A stretch of DNA of 64,000 nt from Rhodobacteraceae bacterium M382 (lineage in GTDB: Bacteria > Pseudomonadota > Alphaproteobacteria > Rhodobacterales > Rhodobacteraceae). Below the pieces are notes generated by a model. The model searched no databases. It saw nothing but the letters and a program-made list of their open reading frames with translations, and had not been told where the DNA came from. This document shows positions 44,810 to 53,770 of this stretch, one piece after another. The translations under genes were made by a program, and so were the position numbers. The stretch is taken from contig CP081098.1 of assembly GCA_025141015.1 (NCBI GenBank), forward strand, positions 671,501 to 735,500. Reading direction: 5' to 3'. Numbering within the stretch: position 1 is the stretch's first letter; every line of letters begins with the position of its first letter.

Positions 44810-45880
44810 TCAGCCCTGGTTGCGCAGCCGCCCGACGATCCCGGTCGGAAAGAAATAGACGCTGAGGATGAAGAGTACCCCCAACCACAACAGCCAGCGG
44901 TCCGCGCTGAGCAGTTCGGGTAGGATGGGAATACCCTCGACCAACCCTGATGCCGCGCCCATCAGGGTCTGCAAATAATTCTGGGCCAGCACAAACAGCG
45001 TTGCACCCAGTATGGCACCATACATGGTACCCATGCCGCCAATCACGACCATCAACAGGATGTCGATCATGATCTCCATCGACAGGGTTGTGTCCGGACC
45101 TACGTATCGCAGCCAAACAGCATAGAGCGATCCGGCCAGCGCCGCGATGGCTGCTGACAGGCAGGTCGCCGCCACCCGGTATTTAACCACGCGGTAGCCA
45201 ATGGATTCCGCGCGAAAGTCATTTTCGCGGATGGCTTGCAACACGCGCCCAAACGGGGAATTCACCACCCGCAGCATGAACAGGAACAACACCAGCGTCC
45301 CAACAAAGACAAAATAATAGGCCAACAGCTTGCCGTTCAGTTTGACCCCGAACAGGGTGCCGTCAAATGTCTCCTTGCCGAATTTGAATGCTGGACCCAA
45401 CGCGCGGGGGGTCTTGAAGGTCAGCCCATCCTCACCGCCGGTCAACCCTGAAAGCTGGCTGACCAGCACTGCTACGGCCGATGCCACTGCGAGCGTTATC
45501 ATCGCAAAGAAAATGGCCCGAACGCGCAGCGAAAACAACCCGATGACCAGTGCCAGCAATGCGGCAATCATCGCGCCTGAGACCGCGCCAACGGCAATGG
45601 CATCAAACCCGCGCCCCATATGGGTCGAGGCCAAAGCCACCCCATAGGCACCGATGCCGAAGAACATGGTATGGGCAAAACTGACGATGCCGCCATAGCC
45701 CAGCAACAGGTCATAACTGGCCACCAGAACGATGAACACACAGATCCGTGCGGCGGTATCGACGGTACGCACGCCCGGAAACAGGAATGGAGCCAAGGCC
45801 AGGCAGACCAGGATGCCCAGAAGGACAAAGGACAAGATACGCGACCGGGGCAGGTCGCCAGACAGAACGGAGTGTATCAT
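44810..45880 (-). CDS. Branched-chain-type ABC permease (LivM-like)
   Basis: A 356-residue inner-membrane permease of the LivM family, one of two that form the pore of hydrophobic-amino-acid-type ABC importers. About ten hydrophobic segments are seen; the family block GRVLQAIRENDFRAESIGY is the cytoplasmic loop that contacts the ATPases, and GGMGTMYGAILGA lies near the end. The start MIHSVLSGDLP overlaps the LivH-type stop (ATGA). It is last in the SBP-livG-livF-livH-livM operon that follows the hpa genes, so an aromatic acid or amine rather than leucine may be the substrate (inference). Confidence 0.92.
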   Translation of the reverse strand: MIHSVLSGDLPRSRILSFVLLGILVCLALAPFLFPGVRTVDTAARICVFIVLVASYDLLLGYGGIVSFAHTMFFGIGAYGVALASTHMGRGFDAIAVGAVSGAMIAALLALVIGLFSLRVRAIFFAMITLAVASAVAVLVSQLSGLTGGEDGLTFKTPRALGPAFKFGKETFDGTLFGVKLNGKLLAYYFVFVGTLVLFLFMLRVVNSPFGRVLQAIRENDFRAESIGYRVVKYRVAATCLSAAIAALAGSLYAVWLRYVGPDTTLSMEIMIDILLMVVIGGMGTMYGAILGATLFVLAQNYLQTLMGAASGLVEGIPILPELLSADRWLLWLGVLFILSVYFFPTGIVGRLRNQG

Positions 45881-46908
45881 TTCGCCTTTACCACCGGAAT
45901 CATGCCCATCGGGCGCCACATCAGGATTGCGACCATCAGGCCGATATTGGAGATCAACGCCGCTTTTGGCTCAAGGAACGCGACATAATTCTGCATCAAG
46001 CCCACCAGCAAGGCACCGATGAAGCAGCCCTCGACGCTGCCCAACCCGCCAATGATGACCACGATAAAGATCAGGATCATCGCCTGGTTGCCCATATGCG
46101 CAGTGATGACCTCCTGATACAGCCCCCACATCACCCCGCCCAGACCGGCCAGCGCGGAACCCGCAACAAAGACGCCGACAAACACCAGCCGCAGGTGATA
46201 GCCAAGCGCCTGCACCATCTCGCCGTTCTGTACGCCGGCGCGCACGATCAGCCCGATCTTGGTGCCTCGCAGCACCCAGCGCATTGTCAGAAACACCACC
46301 AGGCCGACAACCACGGCTACCAGCCGGAATTTCTCTAGCGCTGCACCGGCAAAGGTAATCGCGCCTTTCAGCGCCTCGGGGCGGGTGAAATAGATCTCTT
46401 CAGGCCCCCACAGCACGATCAGCAATTGTTCGACCACGATCAGCCCGCCCATAGTCACCAAAATCTGCTTGAGATGATGACCATAAACCGGTTCGACGAT
46501 GACTTTTTCAAAGGCCCACCCCATGGCACCCGTGGCGACCATGGCACCAACCACCGCGATCAAAACTGCCAGAAGGTTCAGCATCAGCGACGGTGACTCG
46601 ACCATATGGCCCATCATCAACATGACCGAAATACCGACAAAGGCTCCAACGGACACAAAGGCACCATGACCGAAATTGATCACATCCATCAGACCGAATA
46701 CCAATGTCAGGCCCGAAGCCATGAGAAAGATCATCATCCCCATCGCCAACCCTGACACGGTCAACGTCAACCAGCTGGACGTATTGGGAATGGCCCAAAA
46801 TCCCAGAACCACAAGGATCGGAACCAGCAGCATGGGGATGTAGGGGCCCAGCCGCTCTGCCAAACCGGCCTGTGCCATCTTGGGAGCATGTTCGGGGGCT
46901 GTCGTCAT
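45877..46908 (-). CDS. Branched-chain-type ABC permease (LivH-like)
   Basis: A 343-residue inner-membrane permease of the LivH family, the partner of the LivM-like protein. Family features are ASGLTLVFGLMDVINFGHGAF in an early membrane segment and GRGxK-type loop GTKIGLIVRAGVQNGEMVQALGY for ATPase contact. The gene starts at an ATG preceded by GGAG, and the dispersed gene-end element copy C lies immediately upstream, so this gene's leader contains the element. Confidence 0.92.
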   Translation of the reverse strand: MTTAPEHAPKMAQAGLAERLGPYIPMLLVPILVVLGFWAIPNTSSWLTLTVSGLAMGMMIFLMASGLTLVFGLMDVINFGHGAFVSVGAFVGISVMLMMGHMVESPSLMLNLLAVLIAVVGAMVATGAMGWAFEKVIVEPVYGHHLKQILVTMGGLIVVEQLLIVLWGPEEIYFTRPEALKGAITFAGAALEKFRLVAVVVGLVVFLTMRWVLRGTKIGLIVRAGVQNGEMVQALGYHLRLVFVGVFVAGSALAGLGGVMWGLYQEVITAHMGNQAMILIFIVVIIGGLGSVEGCFIGALLVGLMQNYVAFLEPKAALISNIGLMVAILMWRPMGMIPVVKAK

Positions 46909-46920
46909 GACCGCACTCCT

Positions 46921-46945
46921 GTTTCTTTCTGGTCAAAAATACCTG
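46921..46945. repeat. Dispersed gene-end element, copy C
   Basis: TTTCTGGTC then AAAAATACCTG matches the core of copies A and B at about 21 of 25 positions. It lies in the 61-bp gap between the LivF-type stop and the LivH-type start, inside an apparent operon; no strong GC hairpin accompanies this copy. Confidence 0.6.
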
Positions 46946-46969
46946 AACTCGGATCGTGCCACATGTGCA

Positions 46970-47692
46970 TCAGTGGGTCTCCATGCTCAGGCCCATCAGC
47001 CGTTCCTGCAACTCTGCATCGCTTCCCAATTGGGCCATGCCCCCTGACCAGACCATCCGTCCGTCGTCCATCACATTGGCGCTGTCGCCCAGGGCGCGTG
47101 CCACTGCAAAATTCTGTTCGACCAACAAGATGGAAGCGCCCCGATCCTTCAGGTCCTTCAAGGCGCGCGCCATGGTGGAAATGATTGCGGGTGCCAGTCC
47201 CTTGGTTGGTTCGTCAATTAGATACAGCTGGCGTTCTTCGACCATGGCGCGGGCAATGGACAACATCTGTTTCTGCCCACCAGACAGGTTTCCGGCTTCG
47301 GACTTCCAAAAGGTCTTGAGCGGAGGAAAGGCGGTGAAAATCCAATCCAGCCGTGCAGAATTGATAGGCCCGCCAACTGCGGCCAGTACCATGTTCTCTT
47401 CGACGGTAAGGTCCGAGAAGATGCCCATATCTTCGGGTACAAACCCTATTCCCATCCGGGCAATTGTCGGGGTTGGCGTTGAGGTGATGTCTTCGCCGTT
47501 GAACATCACCCGCCCCTGATGGGCCCGCCAATGGCCAATGATGGTGCGCAGGGTCGTGGTCTTGCCCACGCCATTGCGCCCAAGCAGCATGGTCACAGCA
47601 CCGCGTGGCACCTCCAGATCGACACCTTGCAGAATGTGATACTGGGCGATGTTCGTGAACACACCTTCGAGTTTCAGGATCGGATCAGACAT
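46970..47692 (-). CDS. ABC importer ATPase (LivF-like)
   Basis: A 240-residue ATPase of the LivF family energising the adjacent permeases. Walker A is GRNGVGKTT, the signature LSGGQKQML and Walker B LYLIDEPTKGLAP, followed by the H-loop region LVEQNFAVA. MSDPILKLEGVF at 47692 is the normal start and overlaps the LivG gene by eight bases. Confidence 0.93.
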   Translation of the reverse strand: MSDPILKLEGVFTNIAQYHILQGVDLEVPRGAVTMLLGRNGVGKTTTLRTIIGHWRAHQGRVMFNGEDITSTPTPTIARMGIGFVPEDMGIFSDLTVEENMVLAAVGGPINSARLDWIFTAFPPLKTFWKSEAGNLSGGQKQMLSIARAMVEERQLYLIDEPTKGLAPAIISTMARALKDLKDRGASILLVEQNFAVARALGDSANVMDDGRMVWSGGMAQLGSDAELQERLMGLSMETH

Positions 47693-48461
47693 CTTCCAGG
47701 ATCCCTTCCAACCCGCGGCCCATATAGGCCTCTTGGACCACATCGGATGCCATGACCTCAGCAGGAGCACCATCGGCGGCCAGCGCTCCGTTATGAAGCA
47801 CGATGATCCGGTCGGCCAGCGTGCGGATCACGTCCATCTTGTGTTCCACCAGCAAAACCGTGCGGTCGCTTTGATCCTTGAGCTCGGCAATCAGGTCCAG
47901 CACCACGGGGGCTTCATCCACGCTCATTCCTGCCGTGGGTTCGTCAAACATGAACACCGCCGGATCCAGTGCAATCAACAACGCCACTTCCAATTTGCGT
48001 TGATCCCCGTGGCTCAGCTCAGATACGATCTGATCCCGGCTGTCGATCATGCGCACACGTTTCAGGATGGCTTCGGCGGCATCGGTCAGTTCGGCGTGGC
48101 GACTGGCCATGGAAAACAGGTTGAACCCCTGTCCAGCCTTGGACTGCACGACCAGACGTATGTTTTCTAGAACCGATAGATTTGGGAAGAGGCTGGTCAA
48201 TTGGAACGCCCGTCCGATCCCGGCGCGGGTGCGTTGAGATACGGATTGACCGCTGATGTTCTGGCCGCGCAGCTCGACCCGCCCCGATGAGGCGGGGATC
48301 TGCCCGGAGATCAGGTTGAAATAGGTGGTTTTGCCTGCGCCATTGGGGCCGACAATGGCGGTCAGTTGGCCAGGGTGAAAGTCACAGGTCACGGCATCAA
48401 CCGCGACATGACCGCCGAACCGAACCGTAAGGTCCGTGGTGCTGAGAAGGGGAGAAGTCAT
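47685..48461 (-). CDS. ABC importer ATPase (LivG-like)
   Basis: A 258-residue ATPase of the LivG family. Walker A is GPNGAGKTTYFN, Walker B VFMFDEPTAGMS and H-loop VLLVEHKMDVI. The signature region is atypical, VSELSHGDQRKLEVA, which is usual for LivG (SHGDQR replaces LSGGQ). The start MTSPLLSTTDLTV at 48461 is favoured over an extension to 48521. It pairs with the LivF-like ATPase as a heterodimer. Confidence 0.93.
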   Translation of the reverse strand: MTSPLLSTTDLTVRFGGHVAVDAVTCDFHPGQLTAIVGPNGAGKTTYFNLISGQIPASSGRVELRGQNISGQSVSQRTRAGIGRAFQLTSLFPNLSVLENIRLVVQSKAGQGFNLFSMASRHAELTDAAEAILKRVRMIDSRDQIVSELSHGDQRKLEVALLIALDPAVFMFDEPTAGMSVDEAPVVLDLIAELKDQSDRTVLLVEHKMDVIRTLADRIIVLHNGALAADGAPAEVMASDVVQEAYMGRGLEGILEDV

Positions 48462-48550
48462 TTGAAACTCTTGCTCGGGTCCATCTACGAGGACCGGCAT
48501 CGCCATGCTGGCCCAGAGCAAATTGAACGCTGGGCCAGCAGGAAAAGCAA

Positions 48551-49726
48551 TTACTGGTTACGAATGGGGATTGGCATTTCGTCGATCGTCAGTTCACGAA
48601 CCAGTTCCGGGATTGCCCATTCCACATCGTCATCCACGCGGATTTTGAAGTGGTACATGGTCTGCATCGCCTGATGGTCTTCGGGGCGGAACTGCATGGT
48701 GCCCTTGGGGGTTTCCCACTCCATGCCTTCCATCGCGGTGATCAACGCCTCGGTGTCGGTGCTACCAGCCTTCTTGATCGCTTCGACTGCGGCGATACCT
48801 GCGGCCATGCCCCCGGCGGTAAAGAAATCAGGCGGCGTGCCGAAACGGTCAAAATGTTCCTTGACCAACCAGTCGTTCACCGGATTGTCGGGCAGTTCAT
48901 AGTAATAATAGGTGGCCCCGACCATTCCGGGGAATTCCTTGTAGGATTTCAGCGCCGCCAGGATATTGCCAACCCCGGCAAATTCGATGCCGAACCGACC
49001 CGGATCCATGGCATTGATCTTGCTCAGCGGGTTGCCGCCACCGGCCCAGATCACGAACAGCTTCTTGGTGCCGTCCAGATCCTTCATGGCGTTGAATATC
49101 CGTTCCGCCGGCGCGGTGAAATCGGTGGTGTCGGTGGGGGCGTATTCTTCGTGCACCAGGCTGATGCCCTTGGTTGCCAAAGCTTCGCGGAAAGCGGCGA
49201 TGCCGTCGCGGCCAAAGGCATAGTCCTGCGCCAGCGTTGCGATATGCACGTTGTCACCGGCCAGAGCAATCGCGCTGGCCACTGCGTCCTGGGATGAGTT
49301 GCGTGAGGTGCGGAAGATGTAGCGGTTCCAGTTGGCACCGGTGATGCTGTCGGCCACAGCCGGTTCTACCAACAGAATCTTTTCATATTCTTCGGCCACC
49401 GGCAGCATCGCCAGCGCCACGCCTGAGCTGACCGGGCCGATGGCCAGGTCGACTTCGTCGTCGCCATAGGCCTCTTCCAACAGCGCCTTGCCGTTTTCGG
49501 GTTTCAGTTGGGTGTCCTTTTCGATCATGATGATTTTTTCACCATTGATCTCCATGGTCCCGCCCGTTGCATATTCCAGCCCCAACATCAGCCCATCATG
49601 GGATTGTTTGGCATAGGCTTCGAATGGGCCGGTCTTGCCATAGATATGGGCGATCTTGATGTCGGCTGTGGCAGCCGAGGCCAGCGCCAGAGCCGACACC
49701 ATGCTTGCAGCAATTAGACGTTTCAC
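48551..49726 (-). CDS. ABC importer substrate-binding protein
   Basis: A 391-residue periplasmic binding protein of the type I, Leu/Ile/Val-binding class. It starts with GTG (GGGAGAA nearby) and a signal peptide MKRLIAASMVSALALASAATA. The pattern IAHIYGKTGPFEAYAKQSHDGLMLGLEYATGG, AIGPVSSGVALAMLPVAEEY and IFRTSRNSSQDAVASA matches the family that includes aromatic-compound and amide binding proteins. It is the first gene of the transporter operon, separated from hpaI by a 148-bp gap that probably holds its own promoter. Confidence 0.92.
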   Translation of the reverse strand: MKRLIAASMVSALALASAATADIKIAHIYGKTGPFEAYAKQSHDGLMLGLEYATGGTMEINGEKIIMIEKDTQLKPENGKALLEEAYGDDEVDLAIGPVSSGVALAMLPVAEEYEKILLVEPAVADSITGANWNRYIFRTSRNSSQDAVASAIALAGDNVHIATLAQDYAFGRDGIAAFREALATKGISLVHEEYAPTDTTDFTAPAERIFNAMKDLDGTKKLFVIWAGGGNPLSKINAMDPGRFGIEFAGVGNILAALKSYKEFPGMVGATYYYYELPDNPVNDWLVKEHFDRFGTPPDFFTAGGMAAGIAAVEAIKKAGSTDTEALITAMEGMEWETPKGTMQFRPEDHQAMQTMYHFKIRVDDDVEWAIPELVRELTIDEMPIPIRNQ

Positions 49727-49874
49727 AATGTGTTCTCCCTGATGGTGCGCCTGCCGTCCTGACCTGATGGTTCCGGATCAGGCACTGGGCGCACTCTCCC
49801 TTTGATTGTTTCAAGGTACCGGCGCGAGGGTGAAACGGTCAATTATGCGTAAATACGTATGCCCGCGCCCGGTG

Positions 49875-50645
49875 CTATTTACCTTTCCAATAGGTTGCGA
49901 GGTTGCGCGCTGTGCGGGCCAGGATCAGTACATCGATGCCGACGGCCAGGAACTGGGCACCCATGTCGAAATACGTCTGGGTGGCCTCTTCGGTGACCCC
50001 CAGAATGCCTGGGGCCTTACCAGCAGCTGCAATCCGTTCGATCGCGTCGGCGATGACGTCGCGCACCTCGGGGGCAGCTGCGTTGCCGGCGTATCCCATG
50101 TCGGTGCACAGATCGGCAGGGCCGATAAAGACTCCATCCACGCCTTCGACGGCCAGAATATCGTCGAGCGCGTCGATCCCGGCGCGGTTCTCCACTTGGA
50201 CCAGCAGGCAAATTTCATCATCGGCGGTCTGAATGTATTCGCTGACAGAGCCGAACATGGTGGCGCGCGCGGCTGTCGCGCCGACGCCTCGGGTCCCCAA
50301 CGGAGGATAGGTACAGGCGCGGACCATTTCGCGGGCCTGATCGGCGGTTTCAACCATCGGTACCAAAACTGTCTGGGCACCAGCATCCAGAACCTGTTTG
50401 ATCATCCATGTTTCACCAATAGGTACCCGTACGACCGTGTGTGATGGGCTTGCCTGGAGCGCCATCACCTGGTCCCGGATGGACCGGATATCGTTAGGGG
50501 CATGTTCTCCGTCAATCACCAGCCAGTCGAACCCGGCGGTGCCCATGATTTCGGCAATGCTGGCTTCGGCAAAACTCATCCAGCAGCCGATCTGGCGGTC
50601 GCCATCGGCCAGGGCCTGTTTGAAGGTGTTTGTGGGGGCGGGCAT
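49875..50645 (-). CDS. hpaI: 4-hydroxy-2-oxoheptanedioate aldolase
   Basis: A 256-residue class II (divalent-metal) aldolase that splits 4-hydroxy-2-oxoheptane-1,7-dioate into pyruvate and succinate semialdehyde, the last step of homoprotocatechuate degradation. HpcH/HpaI-family segments are VIDGEHAPNDIRSI, LVPMVETADQAREMV, the metal-site glutamate in LLVQVENRAGIDALD, and FIGPADLCTDMGY. The start MPAPTNTFKQAL at 50645 follows the hpaH stop by 11 bases. Confidence 0.94.
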   Translation of the reverse strand: MPAPTNTFKQALADGDRQIGCWMSFAEASIAEIMGTAGFDWLVIDGEHAPNDIRSIRDQVMALQASPSHTVVRVPIGETWMIKQVLDAGAQTVLVPMVETADQAREMVRACTYPPLGTRGVGATAARATMFGSVSEYIQTADDEICLLVQVENRAGIDALDDILAVEGVDGVFIGPADLCTDMGYAGNAAAPEVRDVIADAIERIAAAGKAPGILGVTEEATQTYFDMGAQFLAVGIDVLILARTARNLATYWKGK

Positions 50646-50656
50646 GGGCGAACCTT

Positions 50657-51457
50657 TCAGGCGAAGGAAATGTTGACGGCTCCGAAGTCGCCGAAGTCGG
50701 CAGAAATTTCGGACCCCGGAGGGCATTCAATTGGGCGGATGAAGGATCCTGACAGCACGATATCCCCGGCGTCGATCTGTTGTCCATATTCGGCCATGCG
50801 CCGGGCCAACCACAGGACCGAAGTCACCGGGTCGTTCAGCACACCGGCACCCAACCCGGTTTCTTCGACTACTCCGTCGCGGGACACGATGGCCCCTGTC
50901 CAACGCAGGTCTCGGTCCCCAATTCCATGTCTTTGCTTGCCCAGAACCACACCGGCATTGGCTGCATTGTCGCTGATCGTATCGGTCACAACGCGGGCCT
51001 TTCCGGTTTCGGGATCTGCACGCAAAATGCGGGTATCAAGGATTTCCAGCGAAGGAGCCACATAGTCAGTCGCTTTGACTACATCGTCACGGGTACAGTT
51101 GGCCCCGGCCAGCGGTGCCCGCATGACAAAGGCGATTTCGGCCTCTATTCGGGGTTGGATGAAGCGACCCGCAGGTACAATGCTGTCGTTGTCAAACGCC
51201 ATGTCGTCCAGCAGGACACCGCTGTCAGGCGTGTCGATCTTGAGCGCATCCTGCATGGCGCGGCTGGTCAGGCCAATCTTCCAGCCGATTTTGTGGCGTC
51301 CTGATGCCAATTTGAGAGCGATCAACTGGTTTTGTACGGCATAGGCATCATCCAGCGTCATTCCCGGGTATTGCAGCGAAAGCAGTCCGCATTGCTGCCC
51401 TGACTGATCGGCGCGAAACAGGGTTTCTGCGGCCTGGACATGTTGTTCGGGGGTCAT
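50657..51457 (-). CDS. hpaH: 2-oxo-hept-4-ene-1,7-dioate hydratase
   Basis: A 266-residue cytosolic hydratase of the HpaH/MhpD family adding water to 2-oxohept-4-ene-1,7-dioate to make the aldolase substrate. Family segments are KIGWKIGLTSRAMQDAL, IQPRIEAEIAFVM with the metal-site glutamates, and LNDPVTSVLWLARRMAEYG. It overlaps the FAH gene stop by four bases (ATGA) and is followed by hpaI. Confidence 0.94.
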   Translation of the reverse strand: MTPEQHVQAAETLFRADQSGQQCGLLSLQYPGMTLDDAYAVQNQLIALKLASGRHKIGWKIGLTSRAMQDALKIDTPDSGVLLDDMAFDNDSIVPAGRFIQPRIEAEIAFVMRAPLAGANCTRDDVVKATDYVAPSLEILDTRILRADPETGKARVVTDTISDNAANAGVVLGKQRHGIGDRDLRWTGAIVSRDGVVEETGLGAGVLNDPVTSVLWLARRMAEYGQQIDAGDIVLSGSFIRPIECPPGSEISADFGDFGAVNISFA

Positions 51458-52326
51458 GCTGTCCCCTCTTCAAATTCATCCGCGACGGTGTTGACCAGTT
51501 TGCCGATGCCTTCGGCCTCGACTTCGATCACGTCACCGGGTTTCAGAAATTTCGGCGGATCGAACCGCGCTCCGGCACCAGTGGGTGTGCCTGTGATGAT
51601 CACATCGCCCGGTACCAGCGTGGTAAAGGTCGAAATATATTCGATCTGCCGTTTGATCGGGAACAACATGCGGCTGGTGCGATCATCCTGCCGCAGTTCG
51701 CCGTTGACCTTGGTTGTCAGACGCACGTCATCCAGCTGGGCAGCGGCGGTAAACGGCACCAACCAGGGGCCGATGGCCCCCGAGTTGTCCCAGTTTTTAC
51801 CTTGGGTCACGTTGAATTTGGCATGACGCACCCAATCACGCAGTGTGCCTTCGTTACAGACGGAAATGGCGGCGATATGGTCATAGGCCCGATCCTGTGG
51901 GATGCGGCGCCCACCTTTGCCGATGACAATGGCAATCTCGCCTTCGTAATCCAGCTGGGGGGTTTCCGGCGGGCGGATCAGCGGTTGCCCCGCGCCTGTG
52001 AACGAACGGGGAAACCGGATGAAAAGGGACATGTTGGGCGGGGCGTCCTGCCCATCCTTGTATTCGGCGTTGCGGTCCGGAAAGTTCACACCAACACAGA
52101 TGATCTTTTCCGGATTGGGGATCGGGATCTGATAATCAAACGTGCCGTTTGGATGGGTGACAGGTTTGTCCTGTGCGGCAACGGCCAGATCATGCAGGGC
52201 CCCTGCTTCGATGACATCTCGCAAGGTTGCCCATTGGGGGAAATCAGGTGAAAGGGCGATCATGCCCGCGTCAGAGACAGCGCCATAAAACGATGTGTCG
52301 TTGGATGTGTAGGACGCAATACGCAT
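51454..52326 (-). CDS. hpaG: FAH family decarboxylase/isomerase (HpaG-like)
   Basis: A 290-residue fumarylacetoacetate-hydrolase-fold enzyme, most likely 5-oxopent-3-ene-1,2,5-tricarboxylate decarboxylase/isomerase of the pathway. The metal glutamates lie in QLDYEGEIAIVIGKGG and IPIPNPEKIICVGVNF opens the domain; ITGTPTGAGARFDPPKFLKPGD is the usual C-terminal block. E. coli HpaG is a fused double-domain protein of about 430 residues; here a single domain does the job or needs a second FAH protein encoded elsewhere. It shares a base with the decarboxylase gene. Confidence 0.85.
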   Translation of the reverse strand: MRIASYTSNDTSFYGAVSDAGMIALSPDFPQWATLRDVIEAGALHDLAVAAQDKPVTHPNGTFDYQIPIPNPEKIICVGVNFPDRNAEYKDGQDAPPNMSLFIRFPRSFTGAGQPLIRPPETPQLDYEGEIAIVIGKGGRRIPQDRAYDHIAAISVCNEGTLRDWVRHAKFNVTQGKNWDNSGAIGPWLVPFTAAAQLDDVRLTTKVNGELRQDDRTSRMLFPIKRQIEYISTFTTLVPGDVIITGTPTGAGARFDPPKFLKPGDVIEVEAEGIGKLVNTVADEFEEGTA

Positions 52327-53735
52327 CAGCTCAGCCTTTCTGCGATTTCGGTGATGACGTCATGGGCCATCATGACGTCCTGTTCGGTGGTGTCGAATTG
52401 GCCGCATTGAAAGCGGATTGCCAGTTTGCCGTCGACGCGGGTTTGGGTCAGATAAATCCGACCGTCATTGTTGATGGCGTTGACCAACCGTAGATTCAAC
52501 GCGTCCAGATCAACGTCTTTACGGATCAGGCGGAACGACCACAGCGACCACATCGGCGAAGTGACGATCTCGAACCCCTGCGTGGCGGCCAATTTGTCGT
52601 GCAGCTTGCGCGACCATGCCACGTGGTTTCGGATCCGTTCACGCAGCCCATCGAGCCCATAGGCACGGATCAGGAACCACAGTTTCAGTGCACGGAACCT
52701 ACGGCCCAGCGGCACAGACCATTCGGAATAATTGATGATACCGTCCTGTCCATGAGTTTTCAGGTATTCGGGGCTGATCGCCAGCGTGCGGGTCAGATCT
52801 TCGGGACAGCGGACAAAATGGACAGAGCCGTCGAATTGGCCTCCGATCCATTTGTAGGGATTGAAGACGATAGAGTCCGCCTGTTCGACCCCGGCCCACA
52901 TCGGGCGGAATTCAGGACAGACCATAGCGTTGCCGGCCCAGGCGGCATCGACGTGCAGATACAATCCCTCGTCCTGGGCCACCTGCGCCACGGCGGCGAT
53001 GTCATCTGTGGCCCCCACGCCGGTGCCGCCGACACAGGCAATGATCCCTGCCGGTTGCAGCCCGGCGGCGCGATCGGCCTGAATGGCCTGACGCAGGGCC
53101 TCGGTATCCATGGCGCGGTTTGGCCCCTGGATCGGAATGCGCACCAGATTGTCTTCGCCAATACCGGCAATCCAGATGGCGCGGTCGATTGAGGTATGCA
53201 CTTCGTTCGAGGCATAGACCCGGACGGCGGAATGCGCGCTCAGCCCTTTGGTATTGCCCTGCCAGTTCAGGGCGCGTTCGCGCATGGTCAACACCGCGGC
53301 CAAAGTGGCCCCGCTGGCGCTGTCCTGAATGACACCGGAAAACGCATCCGGTAGCCCCATGCCCTGACGTAGCCAGTCCAGCACCCTTGTTTCCATTTCG
53401 GTCGCGGCCGGAGATGTCTGCCACAACATGCATTGCGCGGTCAGCGTGGCGACGAGATATTCGGCCAACACTGACGGTGGCGTCGCATTGGTGGGGAAAT
53501 ACGCAAAGAACCTGGGGTGCTGCCAATGGGTCATGCCCGGCATCACGATGTCCTCAAAATCCTGAAAGATGTCTTCCATGGCTTCGGGGGCATCCGGCGG
53601 GTTGACCGGCAGTGCGTTCAGAATATCTCCTGGTTGGGTCTGCGCACGGACTGGGCGTTCGCCAATTGTCTGGTGATATTCCTGCGCCCAATCCGAAACC
53701 TTGTGGCCCCATCCGGCAAATTCATCCCATTTCAT
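52326..53735 (-). CDS. PLP-dependent aromatic amino acid decarboxylase
   Basis: A 469-residue cytosolic enzyme of the group II decarboxylase family. The PLP lysine is K295 in NPYKWIGGQ, the cofactor aspartate in HVDAAWAG (about 261-268), and the N-terminal substrate region reads THWQHPRFFAYFPTNATPPSVL, all typical of aromatic-L-amino-acid/tyrosine/DOPA decarboxylases. Its place between the two halves of the hpa operon suggests that an aromatic amino acid is converted to tyramine or dopamine as a feed for the pathway, though an amine oxidase is not in the window. Substrate choice is inference. Confidence 0.9.
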   Translation of the reverse strand: MKWDEFAGWGHKVSDWAQEYHQTIGERPVRAQTQPGDILNALPVNPPDAPEAMEDIFQDFEDIVMPGMTHWQHPRFFAYFPTNATPPSVLAEYLVATLTAQCMLWQTSPAATEMETRVLDWLRQGMGLPDAFSGVIQDSASGATLAAVLTMRERALNWQGNTKGLSAHSAVRVYASNEVHTSIDRAIWIAGIGEDNLVRIPIQGPNRAMDTEALRQAIQADRAAGLQPAGIIACVGGTGVGATDDIAAVAQVAQDEGLYLHVDAAWAGNAMVCPEFRPMWAGVEQADSIVFNPYKWIGGQFDGSVHFVRCPEDLTRTLAISPEYLKTHGQDGIINYSEWSVPLGRRFRALKLWFLIRAYGLDGLRERIRNHVAWSRKLHDKLAATQGFEIVTSPMWSLWSFRLIRKDVDLDALNLRLVNAINNDGRIYLTQTRVDGKLAIRFQCGQFDTTEQDVMMAHDVITEIAERLS

Positions 53736-53770
53736 CTGTGTTCTCTCCGGTTCCGAATAGGTTTATGTGG

